The notes under the pieces: model-generated
Databases searched by the model: none
The model's input: only the letters and a program-made list of their open reading frames with translations
What the model was told of the DNA's origin: nothing
Source: Acetobacteraceae bacterium
GTDB lineage: Bacteria; Pseudomonadota; Alphaproteobacteria; Acetobacterales; Acetobacteraceae
Length of the DNA: 11,814 bases
Direction of reading: 5' to 3'
Assembly (NCBI GenBank): GCA_947446625.1
Contig: CANFIE010000076.1
Span: 1-11,814 of the forward strand
Translations under genes and position numbers: made by a program
In this document: piece by piece, positions 1-6,882 of the stretch
Layout: each line of letters begins with the position of its first letter
Numbering within the stretch: the stretch's first letter is position 1

Positions 1-69
1 CGCATCGGCACGGCGGAACAGGCGCTGTGGGGCCCGCTGGCGCTCGCCGCCCGCCGCACGCAGCTTTAG
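1..69 (+). CDS. C-terminal fragment of an unidentified protein
   Basis: The frame beginning at base 1 reads 22 codons without interruption and ends at a TAG stop at 67-69. The tail is rich in Ala, Leu and Arg (it ends ARRTQL), which fits the composition of the neighbouring genes. It is too short to assign to a family. It is convergent with the GST gene, with only 4 bases between the two stop codons. The gene body lies to the left of the window. It could be chance open sequence, but the strong codon bias and the tight convergent packing favour a real gene end. Confidence 0.5.
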   Translation, partial: RIGTAEQALWGPLALAARRTQL

Positions 70-73
70 AGGA

Positions 74-730
74 TCAGGCCGGCTCGCGGTCGCGCTCGGC
101 CATCATGCGCTGATATGCCGGCCGGGCATGGCAGGCCGCCAGCCAGCGGTTCAGCGCCGGCGTGGCGGTGAACAACTCCGGCGCCGGCATGGCGTAGCGC
201 ACCACTTCCGCCACGTTGATATCCGCCACGGTAAACCGCCCGCCCACCAGCCAGGGCGATGCCGCCAACGCCGCCTCCAGCACCGCGAAGGGCGCCCGCA
301 GCCCGGCAATGGCGGCCAGGGCGGCGGCCTCGTCGCGCTCAGCCGGCGGCTTGCCGGCGCGGTTGTACAGAATCTGAATGCTGTGCGGTTCCACCTCGGT
401 CATCGCCCAAATGGCCCACATGCCCTGCAAGCCGTCCTCGGCCTGGTTCGCCGGCCCCAGCGCGCCGCCGTACTTCCGCGCCAGATACAGGTTGATTGCC
501 AGCGACTCATTCAGCACCAGCCCATCATCCTCCAGCGACGGGATATGCCCATTCGGGTTCACCTTCAGGAAGGCCGGCGAGCGCGTGTTCAACGGCGCAT
601 CCGCCGCCAACGGGTCCGCCAGCCGATAACCCTGGATCACCGGCACCTGGCGGAATTCCAACCCGGCCTCATAGGCCAGCCAGATATTGCGCGAGGCGCG
701 GGAGCGATGGACGCCATAGAGCGTGAGCAT
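74..730 (-). CDS. Glutathione S-transferase family protein
   Basis: A 218-residue cytosolic protein, the usual length for a soluble GST. The N-terminal thioredoxin-like domain (about 1-85) carries the glutathione-site signature: NPNGHIP with the cis-proline at P64, then ES at 75-76 in VLNESLAI. Ser10 or Ser13 in HRSRASR is the likely thiol-activating residue, as in beta/zeta/theta-like bacterial GSTs. The all-helical C-terminal domain (about 95-215) has the folding motif WLVGGRFTVADI with the N-capping Asp170. The family conjugates or isomerises electrophiles with glutathione; maleylacetoacetate isomerase-type or dehalogenating activities are possible, but nothing here decides the substrate. 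The ATG at 728-730 has an AAGG-like element about 9 bases upstream. It is transcribed away from the SMP-30 gene. Confidence 0.9.
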   Translation of the reverse strand: MLTLYGVHRSRASRNIWLAYEAGLEFRQVPVIQGYRLADPLAADAPLNTRSPAFLKVNPNGHIPSLEDDGLVLNESLAINLYLARKYGGALGPANQAEDGLQGMWAIWAMTEVEPHSIQILYNRAGKPPAERDEAAALAAIAGLRAPFAVLEAALAASPWLVGGRFTVADINVAEVVRYAMPAPELFTATPALNRWLAACHARPAYQRMMAERDREPA

Positions 731-794
731 GGTGCGGGACCTTCAGCCTGAACACGCAACGCTAACCCAGCCGCCCCGCCCCGCGAAACCCCGC

Positions 795-822
795 TTGACC
801 CCAGCCCCGCCCGCGCCAGGAT
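795..822 (+). promoter_or_regulatory. Candidate sigma-70 promoter for the SMP-30 family gene
   Basis: TTGACC at 795-800 matches five of six bases of the -35 consensus. It is followed after 16 bases by CAGGAT at 817-822, a weak -10 match. The predicted transcript would start near 829, giving a leader of about 20 bases before the ATG at 851. It lies in the 120-base divergent gap with the GST gene. No convincing promoter was seen for the opposite strand. Confidence 0.4.
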
Positions 823-839
823 GCGCGCCATAACAACCC

Positions 840-844
840 GAGGA
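840..844 (+). promoter_or_regulatory. Ribosome binding site deciding the SMP-30 start
   Basis: GAGGA sits 6 bases before the ATG at 851. The same frame has an earlier ATG at 821, but it lacks such a site and overlaps the proposed -10 element, so 851 is preferred. Confidence 0.65.
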
Positions 845-850
845 CACGCC

Positions 851-1765
851 ATGACCAACATCCGCATTCTGGCCAAGGGGCTGGGCTTTCCCGAAGGCCC
901 CGTGGCCCTGGCCGATGGCAGCGTCATCCTCGCTGAACTCAATGGCGGCCGCGTCACCCGCGTCACCGCTGAGGGCAGCGTCTCGCATCTCGGCGCCGCC
1001 GCGCACGGCCCCAACGGCCTGGCCTTCGGCCCCGATGGCGCGCTGTATTGCTGCGACAATGGCGGCAGCCGCTACGTGCCCGGCAGCTTCATGAGCCACG
1101 GCCCGTCAGACGACTACACCACCGGCATGATCACCCGGATCGACCCGAAGACCGGTGAGCGCCGCGTGCTCTACACCGAATGCAACGGCCACAAGCTCTC
1201 GGCCCCGAATGACCTGGTGTTCGACCGCCATGGCGGCTTCTACTTCACCGATCTCGGCAAGCGCTACGCTTATGGGCGCGACCATGGCGGGCTGTACTAC
1301 GCCCTGCCGGATGGCTCCTCCATCAAGGAAATCGCCTACCCCATCATCACCGCCAACGGCGTCGGCCTCTCGCCGGATGAAAAGACCGTCTATGTCGCCG
1401 ATACCGAGGCCGCCCGCCTCTGGGCGTTTGACCTGGAAGCTCCCGGCGTCATCCGCAAGGCGCCGTTCCCCTCGCCGCATGGCGGGCGCTTGGTCGCGCA
1501 AATGCCGTTCTTTGCGCGGTTCGACAGCCTGGGCGTGCTGGCCAGCGGCAACATCGCGGTTGCCACGCTCATCTCGGGGCATATCACGGTGTTCACGCCC
1601 GAAGGCGCCTTGGTGGAAATGCTGAAGATGCCCTGCATCTACCCCACCAACATCTGCTTCGGCGGCGCCGATATGCGCACCGCCTATGTCACCCTCTCCG
1701 CCGTTGGTGAACTGGCCATGATGCAATGGTCTGAACCCGGGCTGCGGCTGAACTTCCAGCAATAA
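851..1765 (+). CDS. SMP-30/gluconolactonase/LRE-family protein
   Basis: A 304-residue six-bladed beta-propeller enzyme, about the normal family length. The metal site can be followed through the sequence: Glu15 in FPEGP, Asn120 in SAPNDLVF, Asn169 in TANGVGLSPDE and Asp225 in RFDSLGVL. These correspond to the Glu/Asn/Asp ligands of SMP-30 and gluconolactonase. Repeated blade motifs (PNGLAFGPDG, NDLVFDRHGG, SPDEKTVYVADT) support the propeller. No signal peptide is visible, so it is probably cytosolic. The family hydrolyses sugar lactones and related lactones with a divalent metal. In this catabolic setting a lactone from sugar-acid or ring-cleavage metabolism is plausible, but the substrate is inferred only. 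The gene stands alone, ending 15 bases from the convergent binding-protein gene. Confidence 0.9.
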   Translation: MTNIRILAKGLGFPEGPVALADGSVILAELNGGRVTRVTAEGSVSHLGAAAHGPNGLAFGPDGALYCCDNGGSRYVPGSFMSHGPSDDYTTGMITRIDPKTGERRVLYTECNGHKLSAPNDLVFDRHGGFYFTDLGKRYAYGRDHGGLYYALPDGSSIKEIAYPIITANGVGLSPDEKTVYVADTEAARLWAFDLEAPGVIRKAPFPSPHGGRLVAQMPFFARFDSLGVLASGNIAVATLISGHITVFTPEGALVEMLKMPCIYPTNICFGGADMRTAYVTLSAVGELAMMQWSEPGLRLNFQQ

Positions 1766-1780
1766 CCCGGGGTCTCGCTG

Positions 1781-2737
1781 CTACATCCGCAGGCCCAGCG
1801 CCTGCACCGCCGCCGTGTTTTCCGCCAGCAGGCGGGGCGCGGCGGCGGCGTAGTCGGCGCTGTTCAGGTAGGTGCGCGGCATGTCCAGCCGGTCCAGCAC
1901 CGGCTGATGCTCAGCATCGAACAGCGCGGCCTTGAAGGCATCATGCAGCACGCGGATAACGCCCGCATCCATGCCCTTCGGCCCCACCAGCCCATAGGGC
2001 GAGGTCTGCGCGATATCGATGCCGCATTCGCGCAGCGTCGGCGCATTGGCAAAGCGCTTGATCCGCTCCACGCCAAAGGTCACCAGCAGCCGCAGATTGC
2101 CCGCCTGCACCAGCTCACCCCACAGGGTGGAAGCCGCCACTGCGTTCAACTGGTTGGCCATCAGCGCGGCAACATCGTCGCCACCACCGCGAAACGGCAC
2201 ATGCAGCCATTCCAGCCCACGCGCCCGCGCCACCTGTTCCATGGTGATGTGCTGCGTGGTGCCAACGCCCGCGGTGCCAAAGCTCACCTTGCCCGGGTTC
2301 GCCTTCACATGCGCCTCGAATTCCTGCCACGTATGCCAGGGTGAATCGCTGCGCACCACCACGCCGTAGGAATAGCCCACCAGCTGAATAATCCAGCTGA
2401 AGTCATCCGGAATGGTGTACGGCGCCCGCGCCATCATCGCCGGCATGCGGAAATTGGTGCCGTGCATCTGCGTCAGCATGTAGCCATCGCCACGCGCTTC
2501 CGCCGCCACGGTCTGCGCCCCCAGCATGCCACTGGCGCCGGCCTTGTTCTCAATGATGATGGACTGCCCCAGATGCCGCGACGCCAGGGGCGCCAGGCCG
2601 CGCAACTGGCTGTCGGCGGCGGCGCCGGCCAGCCACGGCACAATCAGCCGAATGGGCCGGTTGGGAAAGCCCGACTGCGCCAGCGCCGGCATGGCCAGCG
2701 CACTGCCCAGCAAGGCACGGCGAGACATCGTCATCAT
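1781..2737 (-). CDS. Bug/TctC-family tripartite tricarboxylate transporter substrate-binding protein
   Basis: A 318-residue exported binding protein. Residues 1-21 form a signal peptide with a twin-arginine-like start (SRRALLGSALAMPALAQ, Tat or Sec). The mature part begins with the family hallmark FPNRPIRLIVPWLAGAAADS, with the conserved Asp42, and continues with LGQSIIIENKAGASG. Later come the ligand-loop motifs SFGTAGVGTTQH and HVPFRGGGDDVAALM. The family binds carboxylates, aromatic acids or similar small solutes in the periplasm. No TctA/TctB membrane subunits are in the window, as is common for orphan Bug proteins. The start at 2737 is chosen because its ATG overlaps the stop of the upstream EthD-like gene by 4 bases and GGAG lies 8 bases before it. 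The frame could extend to 2785 but would then overlap that gene by 52 bases. Confidence 0.92.
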   Translation of the reverse strand: MMTMSRRALLGSALAMPALAQSGFPNRPIRLIVPWLAGAAADSQLRGLAPLASRHLGQSIIIENKAGASGMLGAQTVAAEARGDGYMLTQMHGTNFRMPAMMARAPYTIPDDFSWIIQLVGYSYGVVVRSDSPWHTWQEFEAHVKANPGKVSFGTAGVGTTQHITMEQVARARGLEWLHVPFRGGGDDVAALMANQLNAVAASTLWGELVQAGNLRLLVTFGVERIKRFANAPTLRECGIDIAQTSPYGLVGPKGMDAGVIRVLHDAFKAALFDAEHQPVLDRLDMPRTYLNSADYAAAAPRLLAENTAAVQALGLRM

Positions 2738-3039
2738 GGCGCCTGCTCCAATATCTCGCGCGTGCGGCTCACGCGGCTGCCCCAAACCCGGTTGAACTCC
2801 GCCACCATGCCGGCCAACGCGCTGGAGGACACCAGCGCATCCGCCTCAGCCACGCTGGCGAACTCGTAGAAGGCGAAGTGCACATCCGGGTCGGTGCGGT
2901 TCCAATACCGCCAGCCACGCAGCGCGCCGAAGGCTTCAATCGCCTGCGGCATATGCTCGGTGACGTACCAATGCTCGAATGCCGGGCGGTCATTGGCATC
3001 CGCCAGCACCGCCCGCACCATCAGGTATCCCTTGGCCAT
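2734..3039 (-). CDS. Small EthD-like dimeric alpha/beta-barrel protein
   Basis: A 101-residue cytosolic protein without signal or membrane segments. An initial beta strand (KGYLMVRAVLAD) is followed by FEHWYVTEHMPQAIEAF, with WY-x-x-EHM (His29), then a strand around WRYWNRT and FAFYEFASVAEADAL. This alternation and the WY..EH..P motif are typical of the EthD/dimeric ferredoxin-like barrel superfamily, whose members act as small monooxygenase helpers, cyclases or isomerases. I recognise the fold, not a specific function. It lies between the beta-oxidation enzyme (3-base gap) and the binding-protein gene (ATGA overlap), so it is almost certainly cotranscribed and likely acts in the same pathway. 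A GGGGG run lies about 9 bases before the ATG. Confidence 0.75.
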   Translation of the reverse strand: MAKGYLMVRAVLADANDRPAFEHWYVTEHMPQAIEAFGALRGWRYWNRTDPDVHFAFYEFASVAEADALVSSSALAGMVAEFNRVWGSRVSRTREILEQAP

Positions 3040-3042
3040 GGC

Positions 3043-5148
3043 TCAGCCCCCGCGCAGCGCCGGGGACTTCGCCTCGCGGAACTTGCCGCCCGCCTCGGCA
3101 ATCTCGCGCAGCAGCGGTGCCGGCGCCCAGCGCGCACCGTAGCGCTGATGCCAGGCGGCAATCTGGTTGTACACCGCCTGCGCGCCAATCTCGTCGGCCC
3201 AGAACATCAGCCCGCCACGATAGCGCGGGAAGCCAAAGCCGTTCAGCCACATCACATCGATATCGCTGGCCCGCAGCGCCTTGCCCTCGGCCAGAATCTT
3301 GCAGGCCTCGTTCAAGGAAGCGAACAGCAGCCGCTGCAGAATCTCCTCATCGGTGAAGACCTTCTGCTCAATGCCAAGCTCGGCCGCCACTTCGGTGGCA
3401 ATCTGGTCCACAATCGGGTCCGGATGCGGCGTGCGATCGCCCGGCTCATACCGATACCAGCCGGCGCCGGTCTTCTGGCCCTTGCGCCCCATCTCCACAA
3501 TGCGGTCCGCCACGGGCCACTTGCGATAATTCGGGTCGGCGGCGGCGCGGCGCTTGCGCGTCATGTAGTTCACGTCCAGCCCGCTCAGGTCGTTCACCGC
3601 AAAGGGGCCCATCGGGTAGCCAAAGGCCACCATCACCCGGTCCACCTGTTCCGGCCGGGCGCCTTCCTCAATCATCAGGTTCTGCTCAAGCCCAAACGGA
3701 ATGCGGCTCCGATTGGCCACGAAGCCATCGCAATTCCCGGCATAGGCGCTCACCTTGCCGATGGCGCGCCCCAGCTTCATCGCCGCTGCCATGGTGGCCG
3801 GCGCGGTCTTGGTACCCTCCACCACCTCGAACAGCTTCATCACATTGGCCGGCGCGAAGAAATGCGTGCCCGCCACCGCTTCCGGCCGCTGCGTGCTCTC
3901 GGCAATCTTGTCGATATCCAGCGCCGAGGAATTGGTGAACAGCAGCGCCCCCGGCTTCATCACCGCATCCAGCTTGCCGAACACCTCCTGCTTCACCGCC
4001 AGTTGCTCGAATACCGCCTCAATCACGGCATCGCACTGGGCAATGGCGTCGTAGCCCTCCACCGGGTCGATCAGCGCCAGGCGCTTGTCCATCTCGGCCT
4101 GGGTCAGGCTGCCGCGCTTCACGCTCACCGCGTAGTTGGCGCGAATCCGCTCCATGCCGCGCTCCAGCGCTTCCTGGGTCGCGTCCATCAGCTTCACCGG
4201 CAGGCCGTTATCGGCAAAGCTCATGGCAATGCCGCCGCCCATGGTGCCGGCGCCCACCACGGCCACATTGCCAATCTCCGGCGTGGCCACATCCTTCGGC
4301 ACCTGCGGCAGCCGCGCCACTTCACGCTCAGCGAAAAACGCGTAGCGCAGCGCCCGCGCCTCGGGCGAGTTCTCCAACTCGGCAAACAGCTTGCGCTCCA
4401 CCACCAGGCCTTCGGCGCAGGGCAGGGTGCAGGCGGCTTCCACCGCGGCAATGGCGCTGAACGGCGCCGGCTGGCCGCGCGACTTGCGCGCAATCGCCTT
4501 GCGCTGCGCCTCGAACATCCCGGCCTCGGCCACTGCCGGCGGCTTGTCGCTGATGCGCCGCACGCCCTTGCCGGCCACGCCCTTGGCGAAGGCAATCGCC
4601 TCGGCGCGCAAATCCTTGCCCGGGGTCAACTCATCCACAATCCCCAGCGCCTTGGCTTCCGGCGCCGGCACATGGCGGCCGCTCACAATCAGCTCCAGCG
4701 CCGCCTTGGCGCCCACAATGCGCGGCAGCCGCTGCGTGCCGCCGCCGCCGGGGATCACGCCAATCAGCACTTCCGGCAGGCCCACCTTGGCGCTGGCCAC
4801 GGCAATGCGCCAGGTGCAGCACAGCGCGTGTTCCAGCCCGCCACCCAGGGCAAAGCCATGAATCGCCGCCACCACCGGCTTGCTGCACTGGTCCAGCGCG
4901 TCATAGCTGCGGCGCGTCGGCGTCTCGCGCTTGGTGCCAAAGCGGCGGATATCCGCCCCGGCAATGAAGCTGCGCCCGGCGCCGATCAGCACCAGCGCCT
5001 GCACCGTCGCATCGGCCTCGGCCTTGTCCACGCTGGCGATGATGCCTTCCGAGACGCCCGCGCCCAGTGCATTCACCGGGGGGTTGTCGATGGTGATGAC
5101 CCCGATGCCATCAACCACCTCATACCGCACAACGTCCTGTTCGCTCAT
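3043..5148 (-). CDS. Bifunctional enoyl-CoA hydratase / 3-hydroxyacyl-CoA dehydrogenase
   Basis: A 701-residue multifunctional beta-oxidation enzyme of the FadB/peroxisomal L-bifunctional type, close to the usual length. The N-terminal crotonase domain (about 1-190) keeps the oxyanion-hole region FIAGADIRRFG and both catalytic glutamates: Glu106 in LGGGLEHAL and Glu126 in GLPEVLIGVIPGGGGTQR. The Rossmann domain (about 292-475) has VAVVGAGTMGGGIA. The dehydrogenase site follows: NSS at 406-408, His429 in GTHFFAP, Glu441 twelve residues later, and Asn479 in FVANRSR. Two C-terminal 3HCDH segments follow. It hydrates trans-2-enoyl-CoA and oxidises the L-3-hydroxyacyl-CoA with NAD in the cytosol. 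No thiolase gene is in the window. The start at 5148 has GGGAGAG 5 bases upstream; the frame stays open to 5457, but that extension is not protein-like. It heads a three-gene unit. Confidence 0.95.
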   Translation of the reverse strand: MSEQDVVRYEVVDGIGVITIDNPPVNALGAGVSEGIIASVDKAEADATVQALVLIGAGRSFIAGADIRRFGTKRETPTRRSYDALDQCSKPVVAAIHGFALGGGLEHALCCTWRIAVASAKVGLPEVLIGVIPGGGGTQRLPRIVGAKAALELIVSGRHVPAPEAKALGIVDELTPGKDLRAEAIAFAKGVAGKGVRRISDKPPAVAEAGMFEAQRKAIARKSRGQPAPFSAIAAVEAACTLPCAEGLVVERKLFAELENSPEARALRYAFFAEREVARLPQVPKDVATPEIGNVAVVGAGTMGGGIAMSFADNGLPVKLMDATQEALERGMERIRANYAVSVKRGSLTQAEMDKRLALIDPVEGYDAIAQCDAVIEAVFEQLAVKQEVFGKLDAVMKPGALLFTNSSALDIDKIAESTQRPEAVAGTHFFAPANVMKLFEVVEGTKTAPATMAAAMKLGRAIGKVSAYAGNCDGFVANRSRIPFGLEQNLMIEEGARPEQVDRVMVAFGYPMGPFAVNDLSGLDVNYMTRKRRAAADPNYRKWPVADRIVEMGRKGQKTGAGWYRYEPGDRTPHPDPIVDQIATEVAAELGIEQKVFTDEEILQRLLFASLNEACKILAEGKALRASDIDVMWLNGFGFPRYRGGLMFWADEIGAQAVYNQIAAWHQRYGARWAPAPLLREIAEAGGKFREAKSPALRGG

Positions 5149-5153
5149 GGCGT

Positions 5154-5160
5154 CTCTCCC
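5154..5160 (-). promoter_or_regulatory. Ribosome binding site deciding the hydratase/dehydrogenase start
   Basis: On the minus strand GGGAGAG ends 5 bases before the ATG at 5148-5146. It selects the MSEQDVV start, which also matches the usual N-terminal length of the crotonase domain. Confidence 0.65.
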
Positions 5161-5172
5161 GCAATTCCGCCC

Positions 5173-5201
5173 ATTGCATCCCATGCGCCGCCCGGGCGCA
5201 A
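5173..5201 (-). promoter_or_regulatory. Candidate promoter for the beta-oxidation operon
   Basis: On the minus strand TTGCGC (5201-5196) and TGCAAT (5178-5173) are separated by exactly 17 bases. The first matches three of six -35 bases and the second four of six -10 bases. The predicted start, near 5166, would leave a leader of about 18 bases containing the ribosome binding site. An inverted repeat (5184-5200) lies between and over these elements. Confidence 0.35.
5184..5200. repeat. Inverted repeat in a divergent promoter region
   Basis: TGCGCC (5184-5189) and GGCGCA (5195-5200) are perfect 6-base arms around a 5-base spacer. A second overlapping pair, CCGGGC (5192-5197) and GCCCGG (5208-5213), follows. 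The position, in the 130-base gap between two divergent operons and over a candidate promoter, would suit an operator. Short GC-only arms also arise by chance in DNA of this composition. Confidence 0.35.
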
Positions 5202-5278
5202 GCGGGTGCCCGGTAGCCAAACGCCCCCAGTGCGGCGATGATGCGACCGAAACGCAGCCAGAGACGGGGAGACGGAGC

Positions 5279-6037
5279 ATGGCGGAGTTCACGGGCAAGG
5301 TGGCATTGGTCACGGGCGCCAGCCGGGGCCTGGGCGAAGGCGTGGCCAAGGCGCTGGCGGCGGCCGGCGCTGCGGTGGTGCTGGTGGCCCGAGACGCCGC
5401 GGCGGTGGGCCAGGTGGCCGCCGAAATCACCGCGGCCGGCGGCAAGGCCCTGGCCATCGGCGCCGATGTCTCAGACTACGCCACCACCGAAAAGCTGGTG
5501 GCCGAAACCCGCGCCCGCTTCGGCGGCCTGGATATCCTGGTCAACAATGCCGGCGTCATCGAACCCATCGCCGAGGTCGCCACCTCCGACCCCGCTGCCT
5601 GGGCGCGCAACATCAACATCAACCTGGTCGGCCCCTACAACGCCGTGCGCGCGGCGCTGCCGGGCATGCTGGCGCAGGGCGGCGGCACCATCGTCAACGT
5701 CTCCTCCGGCGCCGCCTACCGCCCGCTGGAGGGCTGGAGCGCCTATTGCTCCGGTAAGGCCGGGCTATGGATGTTCAGCCGCGCCATTGATCTCGAAAAC
5801 CGCGCCCAGGGCATCCGCGTCTTCGGCTTCTCCCCCGGCACCATCGACACCGAAATGCAGGTGAAGATCCGCGCCTCGGGCATGAACGTCATCAGCAAAA
5901 TCCCGCGTGGCGACCTGCTGCCGGTGAGCCACGCCGTTCGCGGCCTGGTCTATCTCTGCGGCCCGGCGGCGGATGACATCATCGGCACCGACGCGTCGAT
6001 GCGCGACGACGCCTTCCGCGCCCGCCTCGGCCTGTAG
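5279..6037 (+). CDS. Short-chain dehydrogenase/reductase (classical SDR)
   Basis: A 252-residue NAD(P)-dependent oxidoreductase of normal classical-SDR length, cytosolic. The cofactor motif TGASRGLG is at 12-19, NNAG at 89-92, catalytic Ser143 in VNVSSGAAY, and Tyr156-x3-Lys160 in WSAYCSGKAG. The FSPGTIDTEM segment (184-193) is the usual region after the active site. An acidic residue at the end of the second strand is absent and Arg38 is present (LVAR), which hints at NADP preference. The substrate is not identifiable. GGGGAG (5265-5270) lies 8 bases before the ATG. It is the first gene of a three-gene unit with two LLM oxidoreductases, so it probably reduces or oxidises a carbonyl in the same pathway. 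It is divergent from the beta-oxidation operon. Confidence 0.93.
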   Translation: MAEFTGKVALVTGASRGLGEGVAKALAAAGAAVVLVARDAAAVGQVAAEITAAGGKALAIGADVSDYATTEKLVAETRARFGGLDILVNNAGVIEPIAEVATSDPAAWARNININLVGPYNAVRAALPGMLAQGGGTIVNVSSGAAYRPLEGWSAYCSGKAGLWMFSRAIDLENRAQGIRVFGFSPGTIDTEMQVKIRASGMNVISKIPRGDLLPVSHAVRGLVYLCGPAADDIIGTDASMRDDAFRARLGL

Positions 6038-6040
6038 GAG
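6036..6040 (+). promoter_or_regulatory. Ribosome binding site for a GTG start
   Basis: AGGAG overlaps the TAG stop of the SDR gene and lies 8 bases before the GTG at 6049. This supports GTG as the start of the first LLM oxidoreductase. Confidence 0.65.
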
Positions 6041-6048
6041 CAAGCACC

Positions 6049-6882
6049 GTGCACGTCGGCGTCTTCTACTTCCCCACCGCATACGGCATCGCCCCGGGTG
6101 AACTCGGCGCGGCACTGGAAGCGCGTGGCTTCGAGAGCCTGTTCGTCTGCGAACACACCCATATCCCGGCCTCGCGCCGCAGCCCCTTTCCGGGCGGCGG
6201 CGAACTGCCCAAGCGCTATTCCCACACCTACGACCCCTTCGTGGCGCTGGCCTTCGCCGCCGCCGCAACGAAGAAGCTCATGCTCGGCACCGGCGTCTGC
6301 CTGGTGCCGCAGCGCGACCCCATCATCACCGCCAAATCCGTCGCCAGCGTGGAACGGCTGGCCGGTGGCCGTTTCACCTTCGGCATCGGCGGCGGCTGGA
6401 ACGTGGAGGAAATGGAAAACCACGGCGCCCATTACCCCACGCGCTTCAAGCTGCTGCGTGAACGCATGCTGGCCATGCGCGAATTGTGGACGCAGGAGGA
6501 AGCCAGCTTCCACGGCGAGTTCGTCAACTTCGACAAGGTCTGGATGCACCCCAAGCCGCTCGGCCACATCCCCGTGGTGCTGGGCGGCGAAACCGACCAC
6601 ACGCTGAAGCGGGTGGTGGAATTCTGCGACGGCTGGTTCCCCCGTGCCGGTGTGGGCTTCGACCCCGCCGCCGCCGTGGCCCGGCTGCACGCCTACGCCA
6701 ACAAAGCCGGCCGCGCGCCCGCCAGCCTCTCCACCACCGTATTCCGCGCCCCGGCGGACGCCGCCGCCCTGGCTGGCTACCGCGCCGCCGGCATCAACCG
6801 CGTGCTGCTGGAAGTGCCGGACCTCGACCGAGACGGCATCCTGCGCCGGCTCGACGAACTCGCGCCGCTGACCCGGCCATGA
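6049..6882 (+). CDS. LLM-class (luciferase-like) flavin or F420-dependent oxidoreductase, first copy
   Basis: A 277-residue TIM-barrel protein of the bacterial luciferase-like superfamily, in the size range of the shorter F420-type members (TIGR03619-like). Hallmarks are the N-terminal strand MHVGVFYFPT, FESLFVCEHTHIP (30-40, with Glu35-His36), the strand KLMLGTGVCLVPQRDP (76-91), and LAGGRFTFGIGGGWNVEEMENHG (104-126), the most conserved part of the family. IPVVLGGETDHTLKRVVEFCDGW follows near 174-196. Such enzymes use reduced FMN or F420 to oxidise or reduce small organic compounds in the cytosol. The cofactor cannot be read directly from the sequence. The GTG start lies 11 bases after the SDR stop. 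The stop overlaps the next gene by 4 bases (ATGA), so the two LLM proteins are translationally coupled. Confidence 0.9.
   Translation: MHVGVFYFPTAYGIAPGELGAALEARGFESLFVCEHTHIPASRRSPFPGGGELPKRYSHTYDPFVALAFAAAATKKLMLGTGVCLVPQRDPIITAKSVASVERLAGGRFTFGIGGGWNVEEMENHGAHYPTRFKLLRERMLAMRELWTQEEASFHGEFVNFDKVWMHPKPLGHIPVVLGGETDHTLKRVVEFCDGWFPRAGVGFDPAAAVARLHAYANKAGRAPASLSTTVFRAPADAAALAGYRAAGINRVLLEVPDLDRDGILRRLDELAPLTRP

Noticed and set aside
821..850. Ten extra N-terminal residues for the SMP-30 protein from ATG at 821
   Set aside because: The ATG overlaps the candidate -10 element, lacks a ribosome binding site, and a GAGGA correctly precedes the ATG at 851.
1766..1780. Terminator between the convergent SMP-30 and binding-protein genes
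   Set aside because: Only a bare CCCGGG palindrome is present, with no loop and no T-run.
2878..5241. A 787-codon open frame on the + strand
   Set aside because: It is antisense to the hydratase/dehydrogenase gene. Its translation is rich in His, Arg, Gln and Leu with no recognisable domain, a typical mirror of a GC-rich gene.
5149..5457. Upstream extension of the hydratase/dehydrogenase to 5457
   Set aside because: The added 103 residues are Ala/Thr/Ser/Arg-rich, overlap the divergent SDR gene, and lie before a good ribosome binding site and the normal family start at 5148.
6486..6878. Long N-terminal extension of the second LLM protein inside the first LLM gene
   Set aside because: The extension is Arg/Pro-rich out-of-frame translation of the first LLM gene. 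The ATGA overlap at 6879 gives a family-like start.
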